A stretch of DNA of 64,000 nt. Origin: Candidatus Obscuribacterales bacterium (lineage in GTDB: Bacteria > Cyanobacteriota > Vampirovibrionia > Obscuribacterales > Obscuribacteraceae). A program made the translations under genes and the position numbers. Where the stretch lies: positions 1 through 64,000 of the forward strand of contig JAIEQI010000042.1 of assembly GCA_019747875.1 (NCBI GenBank), written 5' to 3'. How positions within the stretch are numbered: position 1 is the first letter of the stretch; the number at the start of each line of letters is the position of its first letter. Positions 35,703 to 44,934 of the stretch are shown here, in pieces. The notes under the pieces are model-generated. The model saw nothing but the letters and a program-made list of their open reading frames with translations, ran no database searches and was not told the DNA's origin.

Positions 35703-36566
35703 ATGGTTCTGGCAAACATGATGCTACTGACTCGTACAAAAATGGTCGCTTCTCTGTGGAATGGAATCAAGACAAATCATCTGATGATTCTGTCCGTATT
35801 CCTGGTCTTGTTGCTGCCTGCCATTTTCTGTTGGTCCGTAGATGAGATCTTGTCCGACAAAATGAGATCGCTGAGAACCAATATCGTCAACTCCCAGATT
35901 TCTCTTTACACCCGCTATCTTCAGGCTGAAATTAAGTCTCAGTGGAAACCAGTTTCCGGATTACAAGATAAATCAATATTCCTGGTTACGGTCGATAGCA
36001 ACGGACGTGTTTGCGCTGCGATTCCATCGATGAATGATACGCAAAATATTGACGTTCAAAACAACATAACACAGTTCATCAGCAGCTTGCCTGCGCTGGA
36101 GCCAAATCACTTAGGTGTTTCACTCGTGTTCGAAACAACGCTTTCAAACGAACCAGCTGAAATTCAATTGGCTCAAAAAACGATCAACTTTCAACCTTAC
36201 GTCGCTCGAATTACAAAGGACGTAAAAGCTCGCTGGACCCCGCCAATTGAGAATCAAGCACACGATGTGAGCCTCGTAATCAGAGTCTATTCTGATGGCA
36301 CCGTTGCAAACGCTCTTGTCGGACATAGTTCAGGCATTCAAGCTTTTGATAGCTCGGCTATAAAAGCGCTAGCCCAAAGCACTCCGCTCGAACGTTTTCC
36401 GGCAGGTTCGCCCAAGTACGTTGATATGTTGTTGACCTTCAATTCAAAAGGTAAACCGGCCGCTCAGAAGAACAAACAAGCAAACACGAAAAGAAAGCCT
36501 GGTCACCATTCTAGTCATGACTCTGGTCGCCCCTTCATTCCGTATGTTCCAGAAGGAATCAGCTAA
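35703..36566 (+). CDS. Membrane-anchored protein with two TonB-C-like domains
   Basis: 287 residues with a strong SD. One membrane helix (about 26-46, LMILSVFLVLLLPAIFCW). Two similar domains follow, each about 95 residues: YTRYLQAEIKSQWKP...VTVDSNGRV and YVARITKDVKARWTP...IRVYSDGTV, with FDSSAIKAL in the second. This is the pattern of the TonB C-terminal domain (xWxPP, then strand and helix). The C-terminus is basic and low-complexity. No ExbB/ExbD genes are near and the Pro-rich span of TonB is missing, so it is probably a TonB-C-fold adaptor and not a classic TonB. Confidence 0.6.
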   Translation: MVLANMMLLTRTKMVASLWNGIKTNHLMILSVFLVLLLPAIFCWSVDEILSDKMRSLRTNIVNSQISLYTRYLQAEIKSQWKPVSGLQDKSIFLVTVDSNGRVCAAIPSMNDTQNIDVQNNITQFISSLPALEPNHLGVSLVFETTLSNEPAEIQLAQKTINFQPYVARITKDVKARWTPPIENQAHDVSLVIRVYSDGTVANALVGHSSGIQAFDSSAIKALAQSTPLERFPAGSPKYVDMLLTFNSKGKPAAQKNKQANTKRKPGHHSSHDSGRPFIPYVPEGIS

Positions 36567-36636
36567 GCTGCGACTAGCCATGAAGCATGCATCCAGCTTA
36601 GTTTGAAGTCCACCAGAACTCAGAAGCCGCAAGCTA

Positions 36637-38853
36637 TCAAGCTCCGCTATCCTTCACATCAATTCGTTTCCCCGGCGCAGACCCGGAGACAGTCTTCCGC
36701 ACAGACAAATCACGGTAAGCAAATACAGGAAGCAAACCGTTTAGTGCAGCCAAAATAACGGAGCCGTTGTTCAGAGCGGTAGCGCGCGCAGGTCCGATCA
36801 CATTCGTGAGCGACAGCACCAAGCCAAGCCAATTAGGAATCGTTACCAGAAGCATGTTCTGGCGAAGGAATGCGCGAGCATCCTTTGACATAGACAACAC
36901 ACGGGGCAAATGATTCAGGTCATCGTCGGTGATGATGATGTCTGCACGATATTGCGCAACGTCCGTGCTTTCATTGAATGCAATTGAAAGATCACTTTGT
37001 GCCATCGCTAACGCGTCGCTGACGTCGTCTCCGACAACTGCGACCTTGCGTCCTCGCATTTGAAAATCTCGAACGAGATCAGACTTCTCCTCGGGAGACA
37101 AGTGAGCAAAAACTCTATCGACCCCAATCGATTTGCCGATTTCGTCAACCGACTCGCCGACTTCGCCGGAGGTCAAAATCAATTCTCTCAGTCCGAGAGC
37201 GCGCAATTGAGAGAGCGCCGACGCAGCTTCAGGACGAGTTTGATCCTTATAGGATATGAGACCAACAATCTCATTATCGACAGCAACATATGCGACTGAT
37301 TCTCCACGAGATCGCAGCTTCTTATCCTCTTCCTTGGATCGCTCGACCGATATATTTTGCATCTTCATCAAGCGGCGACTGCCGACTATAATGCGTTCAC
37401 CATCCAGGTCAGCTGCAACTCCCATTCCGGGGTACAACTGCGAATTCTTTCGCTCTGCTATCGGAATTTGGTTTTTCTTTGCATATCTGTAAATTGCTCT
37501 AGCTGCTGGATGATGATACCTGTACTCAACAGCGGCTGCCTTGCGCATAATTTCAGTCTGTTCTTTTGCCTCCGATTTCTGCTCACGGTCTCGATTCAAC
37601 GGCACCACATCGATAACTTCCGATTCACCTGACGTAATAACACCAGTACGGGCAAAAATGAAAACATCTATCTCTGAAAGTGTCTCAAGCGCCGCTCCGG
37701 TTTTGATCAAAACGCCAGTGCTACCGGCACCATACATGTAAGACAGAATTGCAGTTGGAAGCGCAATCCGAATTCCAGTTACGAAGTCAAAGCAAACAAT
37801 CGTCAAAGCTTGATTGATGTTGCGCGAAAGCAAAAACGCGATTGCTGCGAAAAACATGATTGGAGCAACGATTCGATAGCCGCGCTTCAATGCGGTCCGT
37901 TGATAATGCGTGCGGTAGAGCAAACGCCGGCGCTCGCGTTCCATGATGCGGTCCATTACGAGCTGCATCCTCGGAGCTGTGCATCGCACATAAATCTTTC
38001 CTTCTAAAACAATGCTCTCAGCTGCTATCTCATCGGTAGGTCCCACCTCAGTTGGTAAAGTATCAGCCGACGCTTCGGATCTAATCACCGTTGCAGATCC
38101 AGCAATAATTGTTCCTGAAACAGGTACTCTCTCGCCGGTATAAACAACTACCTCATCGCCGACTCGCACCTTTTCGACCGTGACTTTTATTCGCTGTTCA
38201 TTCTTGATTAGCCATGCTGAACTTCGTGAAAGACTTAGCAGCTCATCGAGCATGGCTTCACTGCGGGCAGCTGCGACATCGCGAATAAACTCGCCGAACG
38301 CTAATAGTGTGGACATGAATGCCGCAGGCAGATACGACCTTTCGAAAGTAAGAAGCAAGACAGCAGGTCCATCCAAGAACTCCACAGGCGGCCGGCGCTC
38401 TTCGATAGCTGTTCTAATCCCGCGCCCGAAAATCGGAATGCTGGATAGGATCAACAATCCTCTGGTGATGAATGCCGGCAATGAAAAAATGCTGGCGGCA
38501 AGCGAAAGCCCACTAAGCAGAAGCTGCATCTTGGGCGGCACTTCAAGAGCGTTGGCGAAGCGATAGATCTCATTTCGCTCAAGGTTGGCCTCCTTTCCTA
38601 ATGGCGAATCGCATAGGAGGATATCGTCCTCATCCAATTCACAGAAGGTATCCTCGGGCGAAAAGAATGCATCATCAAAGAGCAAAGTGACTGAGGCGCT
38701 ATCACGTGTAAGCCGAACTGAACTTATTCCGGATAGTCCATATAAATAGGATTGCAGTCTCTCAGCAAAAACGACATCCGATTTTATGCGTGGCAGCCGC
38801 AAACGAATGCGCCCCGGCAAGCTGTGCACAATTTCGTAGTCTAATCTTGCCAC
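36637..38853 (-). CDS. P-type ATPase-like protein lacking the catalytic Asp (pseudo-pump)
   Basis: 738 residues, GTG start. N-terminal HMA_2-like domain with SLPGRIRLRLPRI and no CxxC. The layout follows heavy-metal P1B ATPases (paired helices, A-domain, helices, P/N-domain, two C-terminal helices), but every catalytic block is altered. DKTGTLT is replaced by ARTGVIT, with Ala401 (GCC, 37653-37651) for the phosphorylated Asp. TGES is replaced by ADTL. The CPC membrane motif is replaced by FDFVTGIRIALP. The hinge GDGxND reads GDDVSDA. The N-domain HP (YHHPAA) remains. Pumping by the normal cycle is therefore unlikely despite full length and no frameshift. It lies 8 bp after a PacL-like gene. 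Confidence 0.85.
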   Translation of the reverse strand: MARLDYEIVHSLPGRIRLRLPRIKSDVVFAERLQSYLYGLSGISSVRLTRDSASVTLLFDDAFFSPEDTFCELDEDDILLCDSPLGKEANLERNEIYRFANALEVPPKMQLLLSGLSLAASIFSLPAFITRGLLILSSIPIFGRGIRTAIEERRPPVEFLDGPAVLLLTFERSYLPAAFMSTLLAFGEFIRDVAAARSEAMLDELLSLSRSSAWLIKNEQRIKVTVEKVRVGDEVVVYTGERVPVSGTIIAGSATVIRSEASADTLPTEVGPTDEIAAESIVLEGKIYVRCTAPRMQLVMDRIMERERRRLLYRTHYQRTALKRGYRIVAPIMFFAAIAFLLSRNINQALTIVCFDFVTGIRIALPTAILSYMYGAGSTGVLIKTGAALETLSEIDVFIFARTGVITSGESEVIDVVPLNRDREQKSEAKEQTEIMRKAAAVEYRYHHPAARAIYRYAKKNQIPIAERKNSQLYPGMGVAADLDGERIIVGSRRLMKMQNISVERSKEEDKKLRSRGESVAYVAVDNEIVGLISYKDQTRPEAASALSQLRALGLRELILTSGEVGESVDEIGKSIGVDRVFAHLSPEEKSDLVRDFQMRGRKVAVVGDDVSDALAMAQSDLSIAFNESTDVAQYRADIIITDDDLNHLPRVLSMSKDARAFLRQNMLLVTIPNWLGLVLSLTNVIGPARATALNNGSVILAALNGLLPVFAYRDLSVRKTVSGSAPGKRIDVKDSGA

Positions 38854-38861
38854 AGAAAGAC

Positions 38862-39164
38862 CTAATCTAAGGGTTTGTGTTCTTTGTCTTTCTTCTTGCT
38901 GGATTTCTTCGGCTCAGGATTAATCCCGGCGTGGGTGGTCGACTCATTTCGCTCAGCCTTGGCTTCGGCGATCAAGTCACTGGTTTGCTCTTTAAGTTCG
39001 GCAACGTATTCGCGAGTTGTGTCGGAGACGGCTAGTCCGGCCTTAATTACACCCTTGGCTGCTTTACGCACGACTTTCTTGCCGCCGGCGCCCATCAAGA
39101 GGACGGCACCGACGCCGATTAGTCCCCATTTGCTGCCGAGAACCTCAACCAATTCTTCCAACAT
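38862..39164 (-). CDS. Small single-pass membrane protein, PacL/DUF5132-like partner of P-type ATPase
   Basis: 100 residues with SD GAGGA. One membrane helix (about 14-27, GLIGVGAVLLMGAGG) is followed by an amphipathic segment (KKVVRKAAKGVIKAGLAVSD) and a charged helix (EYVAELKEQTSDLIAEAKAE), then a Lys-rich tail. This matches the layout of small proteins encoded beside P1B ATPases, such as mycobacterial PacL (DUF1490) and DUF5132, which chaperone or stabilise the pump. The C-terminal Asp/His metal site of PacL is absent. First gene of a two-gene operon with the pseudo-ATPase. Confidence 0.6.
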   Translation of the reverse strand: MLEELVEVLGSKWGLIGVGAVLLMGAGGKKVVRKAAKGVIKAGLAVSDTTREYVAELKEQTSDLIAEAKAERNESTTHAGINPEPKKSSKKKDKEHKPLD

Positions 39165-39329
39165 GTCTTAATCCTCTGCGTTTATTAGCTGCGGGCGGGA
39201 TCCTTGAGACCTTAAATGTACCGCCTGTGGCGTTTTAGCCCTCGCTATTATATAGGGCCGCTGGCCAATTTTCCGATTTCACAAAAATTCCACATCGCTG
39301 TCATTTCTTTGGCAAGTGGAGGCAATACT

Positions 39330-39443
39330 ATGACATCATCAGGTCCCGCAACCCTGGAAGTTTCAGTTTTAACTGCTAAAGCTCCGGGTCAAGGAACCAA
39401 ACGATGGATAGACTCCAGGTTGGTTGGCACACTACGTTGGTGA
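39330..39443 (+). CDS. Possible 37-residue small protein
   Basis: ATG at 39330 with GTGGAGG 7 nt upstream; the peptide runs MTSSGPATLEVSVLTAKAPG and ends RLVGTLRW. There is no membrane helix or known motif. The strong SD is the only support. A longer reading from 39216 lacks an SD. It stands alone in the gap between the PacL-like gene and deoC. Confidence 0.3.
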   Translation: MTSSGPATLEVSVLTAKAPGQGTKRWIDSRLVGTLRW

Positions 39444-39548
39444 ATATGGCATAAACAGATACGATGAGCAGGCGCGATTACCATTAGGAATCGAGTCGTA
39501 GATGGCATGTAACCATCACAGACCTGCAAACCTTTTATTGAAGCGGAA

Positions 39549-39595
39549 AGAACGAGAGGAGTTTACCCTGAATAAACTGCTCTCGTTCTATTTTT
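39549..39595 (+). terminator. Intrinsic terminator upstream of deoC
   Basis: A 17-bp stem with one mismatch: AGAACGAGAGGAGTTTA (39549-39565) against TAAACTGCTCTCGTTCT (39573-39589), a 7-nt loop, then ATTTTT. It would end plus-strand transcription from 39165-39548, including the small frame at 39330. Confidence 0.8.
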
Positions 39596-39605
39596 AAAGG
39601 TCATA

Positions 39606-39611
39606 TATAAT
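39606..39611 (+). promoter_or_regulatory. TATAAT -10 element for deoC
   Basis: A consensus TATAAT starts 10 bp after the terminator T-tract and 61 bp before the deoC ATG. No good -35 is seen 16-18 bp upstream, because that stretch lies in the terminator stem. Confidence 0.45.
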
Positions 39612-39672
39612 GGTGCGTTCTGCAAGCTTCAGCCTCGGTGAGAGGCTTCTAAACTATCGCATGAGGTAAGTC

Positions 39673-40353
39673 ATGAGCTCTGAGATCGCCAAATACATTG
39701 ATCACACCAATCTCAACCCGGCAGCCACAATAAAAGACATTGAGCAACTCTGCCAAGAAGCCGCAGAACACGGATTTTTTGCAGTCTGCGTCAATCCTTA
39801 TTATGTGCGTCACGCGGTCAAGGCACTTTCGTCGACCAAAGTTGCCGTTGCAAGCGTAATTGGCTTCCCTCTCGGTCAGAATCTGACTGACCTCAAAATC
39901 GCTGAAACTCAAAGAGCGATTTCTGAGGGTGCAGAAGAAATCGATATGGTGATCAACATCGGCGCCTTGAAGGACAAGCAGATTGATTATGTGCGCGACG
40001 AGATACGCGCAATAGTGAAAGTTGCGCGCGATCAAATCGTCAAAGTAATCATCGAATGCGACCTGCTCACAAATCAAGAAAAGGTTGCAGCGACCAGAGC
40101 TACCGCAGATGCCGGAGCCGCCTTCGTCAAAACATCGACAGGCTTCGTCAAAGATGGCATTGGAGCGACCGTGGAAGATGTTCGCTTGATGAAAGAGACT
40201 CTCGGCAGCGACAAAGTTGCCATCAAAGCAAGTGCAGGAATTCGCGACTATGCTAAGGCAAAATCATTGATCGATGCCGGCGCGACCAGACTCGGAACGT
40301 CAGCAGGAGTTGCAATCGTCCAGGGAGCCACAGCCAAAGCTGGTGGATACTAA
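39673..40353 (+). CDS. deoC: Deoxyribose-phosphate aldolase
   Basis: 226 residues, full length for bacterial DeoC. It cleaves 2-deoxyribose 5-phosphate to glyceraldehyde 3-phosphate and acetaldehyde in deoxynucleoside breakdown. Visible are the N-terminal IDHTNLNP, SVIGFPLG, EIDMVINIGA with Asp93, the Schiff-base Lys153 in FVKTSTGF and Lys185 in KASAGIR. SD GAGGT lies before the ATG. It stands alone with its own terminator-proximal promoter; no other deo genes are near. Confidence 0.97.
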   Translation: MSSEIAKYIDHTNLNPAATIKDIEQLCQEAAEHGFFAVCVNPYYVRHAVKALSSTKVAVASVIGFPLGQNLTDLKIAETQRAISEGAEEIDMVINIGALKDKQIDYVRDEIRAIVKVARDQIVKVIIECDLLTNQEKVAATRATADAGAAFVKTSTGFVKDGIGATVEDVRLMKETLGSDKVAIKASAGIRDYAKAKSLIDAGATRLGTSAGVAIVQGATAKAGGY

Positions 40354-40681
40354 GATCCTCAGAATCGGCAAGATTCCGGCATTTCATTTGCATAGTCGAA
40401 AGAAATTATTTGATCTAATCTAATTTGGAATAGATCGAAAAAGAAAAAGTATGCAGTGCTTGATCCGTTCTTCGGCGAGCGCTACTCCGCACGCATCTTG
40501 CACCCTGGCTAAAATACCATGCGATCAAGCTAATAGGGCTCCATAATCGTGAGCTACATAAAAGCACAGTTCCAATAGCGGAATTCATCGTTATGCGATT
40601 TCGCTTTTTGGTATTTAATGCCGGAATGGAGAGATCCATTCACGGATCTGAGGAGATCCGGTTGGATCAGGAGGAAGTGTC
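40354..40681. other. Intergenic region with a decayed hairpin repeat
   Basis: 328 bp. A stretch near 40371-40390 (TCGGCAAGATTCCGGCATT) looks like a decayed inverted family A repeat just past deoC. The last 60 bp contain several GATCC/GGATC half-palindromes before a strong AGGAGG SD. No other gene is supported. Confidence 0.4.
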
Positions 40682-41410
40682 ATGGCTGACGGAAAACCAG
40701 AGATAAACGCAGACAAAACGGAACTTGCTGCAGACAGCCCAGAAGCAGTGCAAAAATCTGCGATGGAGCACGCATTGAACGATGTGCAATCTGATAGCAC
40801 TGTCAGCGGTGCAAAGTCTGGCGATTCATCGGCAGCAGGAAAGTTAGGATTACCTTCGATCGACATCGGCATGCACGAATCAATACATGCCGGAGTTGAA
40901 GCCGGCACACAAGGTGTTAAAGGCGGAGCCGCTGCTCTAGCGCACGAAATTGGACAGGCAGCCATGGAAGGCGCAAAGGGCGGAGCCACCATTGCGCATC
41001 ACGAGGAGGGACACGCCAAAGCTGCTATCGAAGCTGCTAAAGGTGGAGCTGCTGTAGGCGATCAGGCTACTAAATCCGGCGAGCAAGCAAATAAAGACTC
41101 GAAGGCAGAGGACGGATCAGAGAATCCGCCGGATCGTAATGAAGTACTGAATGATCTGGAGAAGTGGATAAACGATCAGGGTTCTAATTTGAATCAAAAG
41201 GAATTAGCAGACAAGCTCGTTGAATTTGCCAAAGACAGCGAATTTCAATGGAACGCAATGCGCGAAATGGGCGCTGGTGATACTGTTGATTCAGACACGT
41301 TCCAGACCTATTCACGATTTACGGATCTGTTGATGAACAAGCTGACCGATCAAGGGCAGCGCGATCGAATCAAAGATCAAATCCCGTGGGTTCTGCGTCC
41401 CGGAGAATAG
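40682..41410 (+). CDS. Unknown hydrophilic protein with Ala/Gly-rich repeats
   Basis: 242 residues; AGGAGG 7 nt upstream. The N-terminus MADGKPEINADKTELAADSP is acidic. Residues about 80-140 contain loose repeats of the form GxKGGAAxxAHE and AxKGGAxxxxHx, with His/Glu at regular places. The C-terminal 90 residues are helical and charged (LNDLEKWINDQGSNLNQKEL). There is no signal or membrane helix. The acidic start resembles those of the proteins at 25951, 51864 and 57334. It ends 1 bp from the convergent carB stop. Confidence 0.6.
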   Translation: MADGKPEINADKTELAADSPEAVQKSAMEHALNDVQSDSTVSGAKSGDSSAAGKLGLPSIDIGMHESIHAGVEAGTQGVKGGAAALAHEIGQAAMEGAKGGATIAHHEEGHAKAAIEAAKGGAAVGDQATKSGEQANKDSKAEDGSENPPDRNEVLNDLEKWINDQGSNLNQKELADKLVEFAKDSEFQWNAMREMGAGDTVDSDTFQTYSRFTDLLMNKLTDQGQRDRIKDQIPWVLRPGE

Positions 41411-41411
41411 C

Positions 41412-44400
41412 TTAGCGGATAGCTGGGCGAGCCTGGCTCTCTAGTTGGGCGATCTTCTGGTGGTATTCCTGGAGGCTGTTTACTCCCAGGTTTCCTTGTT
41501 GAAGAGCGGCGATTGCGGCGGCCGTTGCTTTCGCACCAGAAAGTGTGGTGACCACTGGAACGTTGTAATTGATCGCGGCGCGCCGGATCAATTGATCGTC
41601 TCGATGAGCAGATCTTCCCGATGGAATGTTGATCACGAGATTGATCTCGCGGTTCTTGATTCTATCGACAAGGTTCGGTCTGCCTTCCGAAACTTTGTTC
41701 ACTACTGACGCCGGAATGCCACCGGCATGAACTTTTGCGGCAGTCCCACGCGTGGCAACGATCTCGAAGCCAAGCTGATAGAGACTTTGAGCAACCGGCA
41801 CAACGTCTGTCTTGTAGGCATCTGAAACGCTCAAGAAGACCCGACCTTTAACCGGTAGATCATGTCCGGCGGCGATTTGAGCTTTGGCAAAAGCAAGACC
41901 GAACTGAGACGCAATGCCCATGACCTCACCGGTCGAACGCATCTCTGGTCCAAGGGAAATTTCAGAGCCTGGAAACTTCTTGAATGGTATCACCACTGAC
42001 TTGACCGAAATATGCGGAGGCAAGAGGCGATCGCCGATCTTCAATTCTGCAAGCGTCTTGCCGAGCATAACCTTAGCTGCAACTTGCGCCCAGGCGACAC
42101 CGGTCGCTTTAGATACGAATGGGACAGTGCGGCTGGCGCGTGGATTTACTTCGAGCACATAGACAAGATTATCTTTCAGTGCGAATTGGATGTTCATCAA
42201 ACCAACTACTTTGAGCTCTTCAGCAAGCTTGCGAGTAGCAGTGCGAATTTCCTCGATTATCTGCAGCGGAATCGACTGTGATGGCAAAACACAAGTACTG
42301 TCGCCGGAGTGTATGCCGGCTTGCTCAATGTGTTCCATGATGCCGGCAATTACAGTTTGCTGCCCGTCACACACGGCATCCACGTCTATTTCAACCGCAT
42401 TCTCCAGGAATTGGTCGATAAGCACAGGATGATCAGGCTGCACAGAGAAACCTGTGGTCAACCATTGTTCCAACTCTTCCATCGTGAAAATAATTCGCAT
42501 CGCGCGGCCGCCAAGCACATAGCTTGGACGAACAAGAACAGGGAACCCGATCGAGTCAGCGATCTTCATTGCCTCGGCAGCATTGGTCGCAGTGCCTCCT
42601 TTGGGTTGACGCAATCCCAACTTCTCCAGAAGTGGACCAAATCGAGAGCGGTCTTCGGCAAGGTCGATGGAGTCAGGAGAAGTACCAAGTATTCTGATTC
42701 CGCGCTTCTCCAATCCAGCGGCTAACTTCAGCGGCGTTTGTCCACCTAGTTGAACGATGACCCCCTCTGGCTTTTCGACCTCGCAGATATTGCTTACGTC
42801 TTCCAAAGTAAGTGGTTCAAAGTACAATCTGTCCGATACGTCGTAATCGGTGGATACTGTCTCAGGGTTCGAGTTGACCATGATCGCCTCATAACCAAGC
42901 TCGCGAATCGCAAGAGTGGTTTGAACACAGCAATAATCAAACTCAATACCCTGGCCGATTCGATTTGGACCGCCGCCCAGAATCATTATCTTCTTCTTGT
43001 CACTCGGAGGAACCTCGGATTCATCCTCATAAGTCGAATACATATAAGGAGTGTGTGCCTGAAATTCGGCTGAGCAGGTGTCAACTGTCTTATAGACGGG
43101 GAAAACCTTGTGCTGCTTTCTCAAAGCATAGATATCATCTTCTGTGGCTTCGTTATCCGTGCGCTCCGATATCAGGCGGGCTAGTTGCTTGTCACTGAAT
43201 CCGGTGCGCTTCAGCTTACGTAAATACTTCTCGTCCAATTCCTTAACTGAATGTACAGCTGAGGAAAGAGCACGGCTTTCCTGCCAGATCTCCAGCAGGT
43301 TATCCAGGAACCACATATCGATTTGGGAGAGCTCCTGCACTTCTTCTATTAGCACGCCAGCATCGAGAGCGCCAAAAATATCCGTCGCTCGATGATTGCT
43401 CGGAACAGCTAGTCGCCGGCGCCACTCGGCGCGATCCGCTTTCTGTCTTGTTTGTACAGAGGTAAATCCTGGCAAACCAAGTTCCAAGCCACGCAGTGCT
43501 TTCTGGAAAGACTCCTGGAAGGAGCGCCCAATAGCCATAACTTCACCAACGGACTTCATTTGCGTAGTGAGGGTATTGTCCGATCCTCTGAACTTTTCGA
43601 AGTTGAAGCGCGGTACCTTCGTGACCACGTAATCGATGACAGGCTCGAAAGAAGCCGGCGTCAGCTTGGTGATGTCGTTGGGGATTTCATCCAGGGTCAT
43701 ACCGACGGCCAATTTTGCAGCAATCTTTGCAATCGGATAGCCGGTTGCCTTGCTCGCTAGTGCTGACGACCTCGACACGCGCGGGTTCATTTCAATAACG
43801 CAGATCTGCCCGTTCTCTGGGCTTATTCCAAATTGAATATTTGATCCGCCGGTGTCAACACCGATTGCTCGAATGACTTTTATCGCCGCATCGCGCAGTT
43901 CCTGATATTCGCGGTCGGTGAGCGTTTGAACCGGCGCCACCGTAATAGAGTCGCCGGTATGAATACCCATCGGGTCGAAATTCTCAATCGAACAGATGAT
44001 CACAACATTGTCCATGCAGTCGCGCATCACTTCCAATTCGATTTCTTTCCACCCAAGCACGCTTTGCTCGAGCAAGATTTCGTGCACGGGGCTTGCGTTC
44101 AGTCCTTCAAGGGCGATTGGTTCCAACTCTTCCTGGTTGTAAGCGATACCGCCGCCGGTACCACCGAGAGTGAATGCTGGTCTTATGATTATCGGGAAGC
44201 CGATATCGACAGCAATGTCGCGCACTTCGCTCAAGTGCCTGGCGATACCAGACTTTGGAACAAACAAGCCGATTTCGAGCATCTTATCCTTGAAGAGCTC
44301 TCTGTCCTCAGCTAATTTGATTGCAGGGACCTTGGCGCCAATCAGCTCGACATTGTATTCCGATAGAATTCCTTGCTCATGCAACTGAATCGCCACATTT

Positions 44401-44687
44401 AATGCTGTTTGTCCGCCCATAGTCGGAAGCAATGCATCAGGTCGCTCGCGAATAATCACTTCTCTGGTGAACTCAGCCGTTACCGGTTCCAGATAGGTTC
44501 GATCTGCGAGGTGGGGGTCAGTCATGATCGTCGCCGGGTTCGAGTTAATGAGGATGACCTCATACCCTTCTTCCTTCAGCGCCTTACAGGATTGTGTGCC
44601 TGAATAATCAAACTCACAAGCCTGGCCGATGGTAATCGGTCCGGCCCCTAAAACCAGAATCTTTTTTATATCAGTACGTTTAGGCAT
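41412..44687 (-). CDS. carB: Carbamoyl-phosphate synthase large subunit
   Basis: 1091 residues, the normal length. Two ATP-grasp halves are clear: residues 1-550 ([57 protein letters not shown]) and 560-940 ([49 protein letters not shown]). A C-terminal MGS-like regulatory domain follows ([19 protein letters not shown]). It makes carbamoyl phosphate from bicarbonate, ammonia and two ATP for pyrimidines and arginine, and needs CarA for glutamine; carA is not in this window. Confidence 0.98.
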   Translation of the reverse strand: MPKRTDIKKILVLGAGPITIGQACEFDYSGTQSCKALKEEGYEVILINSNPATIMTDPHLADRTYLEPVTAEFTREVIIRERPDALLPTMGGQTALNVAIQLHEQGILSEYNVELIGAKVPAIKLAEDRELFKDKMLEIGLFVPKSGIARHLSEVRDIAVDIGFPIIIRPAFTLGGTGGGIAYNQEELEPIALEGLNASPVHEILLEQSVLGWKEIELEVMRDCMDNVVIICSIENFDPMGIHTGDSITVAPVQTLTDREYQELRDAAIKVIRAIGVDTGGSNIQFGISPENGQICVIEMNPRVSRSSALASKATGYPIAKIAAKLAVGMTLDEIPNDITKLTPASFEPVIDYVVTKVPRFNFEKFRGSDNTLTTQMKSVGEVMAIGRSFQESFQKALRGLELGLPGFTSVQTRQKADRAEWRRRLAVPSNHRATDIFGALDAGVLIEEVQELSQIDMWFLDNLLEIWQESRALSSAVHSVKELDEKYLRKLKRTGFSDKQLARLISERTDNEATEDDIYALRKQHKVFPVYKTVDTCSAEFQAHTPYMYSTYEDESEVPPSDKKKIMILGGGPNRIGQGIEFDYCCVQTTLAIRELGYEAIMVNSNPETVSTDYDVSDRLYFEPLTLEDVSNICEVEKPEGVIVQLGGQTPLKLAAGLEKRGIRILGTSPDSIDLAEDRSRFGPLLEKLGLRQPKGGTATNAAEAMKIADSIGFPVLVRPSYVLGGRAMRIIFTMEELEQWLTTGFSVQPDHPVLIDQFLENAVEIDVDAVCDGQQTVIAGIMEHIEQAGIHSGDSTCVLPSQSIPLQIIEEIRTATRKLAEELKVVGLMNIQFALKDNLVYVLEVNPRASRTVPFVSKATGVAWAQVAAKVMLGKTLAELKIGDRLLPPHISVKSVVIPFKKFPGSEISLGPEMRSTGEVMGIASQFGLAFAKAQIAAGHDLPVKGRVFLSVSDAYKTDVVPVAQSLYQLGFEIVATRGTAAKVHAGGIPASVVNKVSEGRPNLVDRIKNREINLVINIPSGRSAHRDDQLIRRAAINYNVPVVTTLSGAKATAAAIAALQQGNLGVNSLQEYHQKIAQLESQARPAIR

Positions 44688-44934
44688 GCATTTAATCCGT
44701 CAGACAGGGAACCAATCCCAAAATGGAGCATTCTAAGTTTACACGTCCTGAACACCAAAAACGGCAACTGGTGAATCTTTACAAAGATACGCCGCTAAAT
44801 TGCTGTTCAGTATTTCGTCGAATCAACATCTAACACGTTTAGAACCCTCGTCAAGGTTGGTAAGAGTCTGTTACGGGCATCTATAACAAGCCCGCGAAGA
44901 ATGCCAGCCTAAGCTTCGAAAGGGGGTCAAGCTT

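Noticed and set aside
35703..36566. Classic TonB energy transducer
   Set aside because: No Pro-rich spacer and no exbB/exbD nearby; two C-terminal-like domains instead of one.
36637..38853. Functional heavy-metal-exporting P-type ATPase
   Set aside because: The phosphorylated Asp, TGES, CPC and GDGxND motifs are all missing, so the label would mislead.
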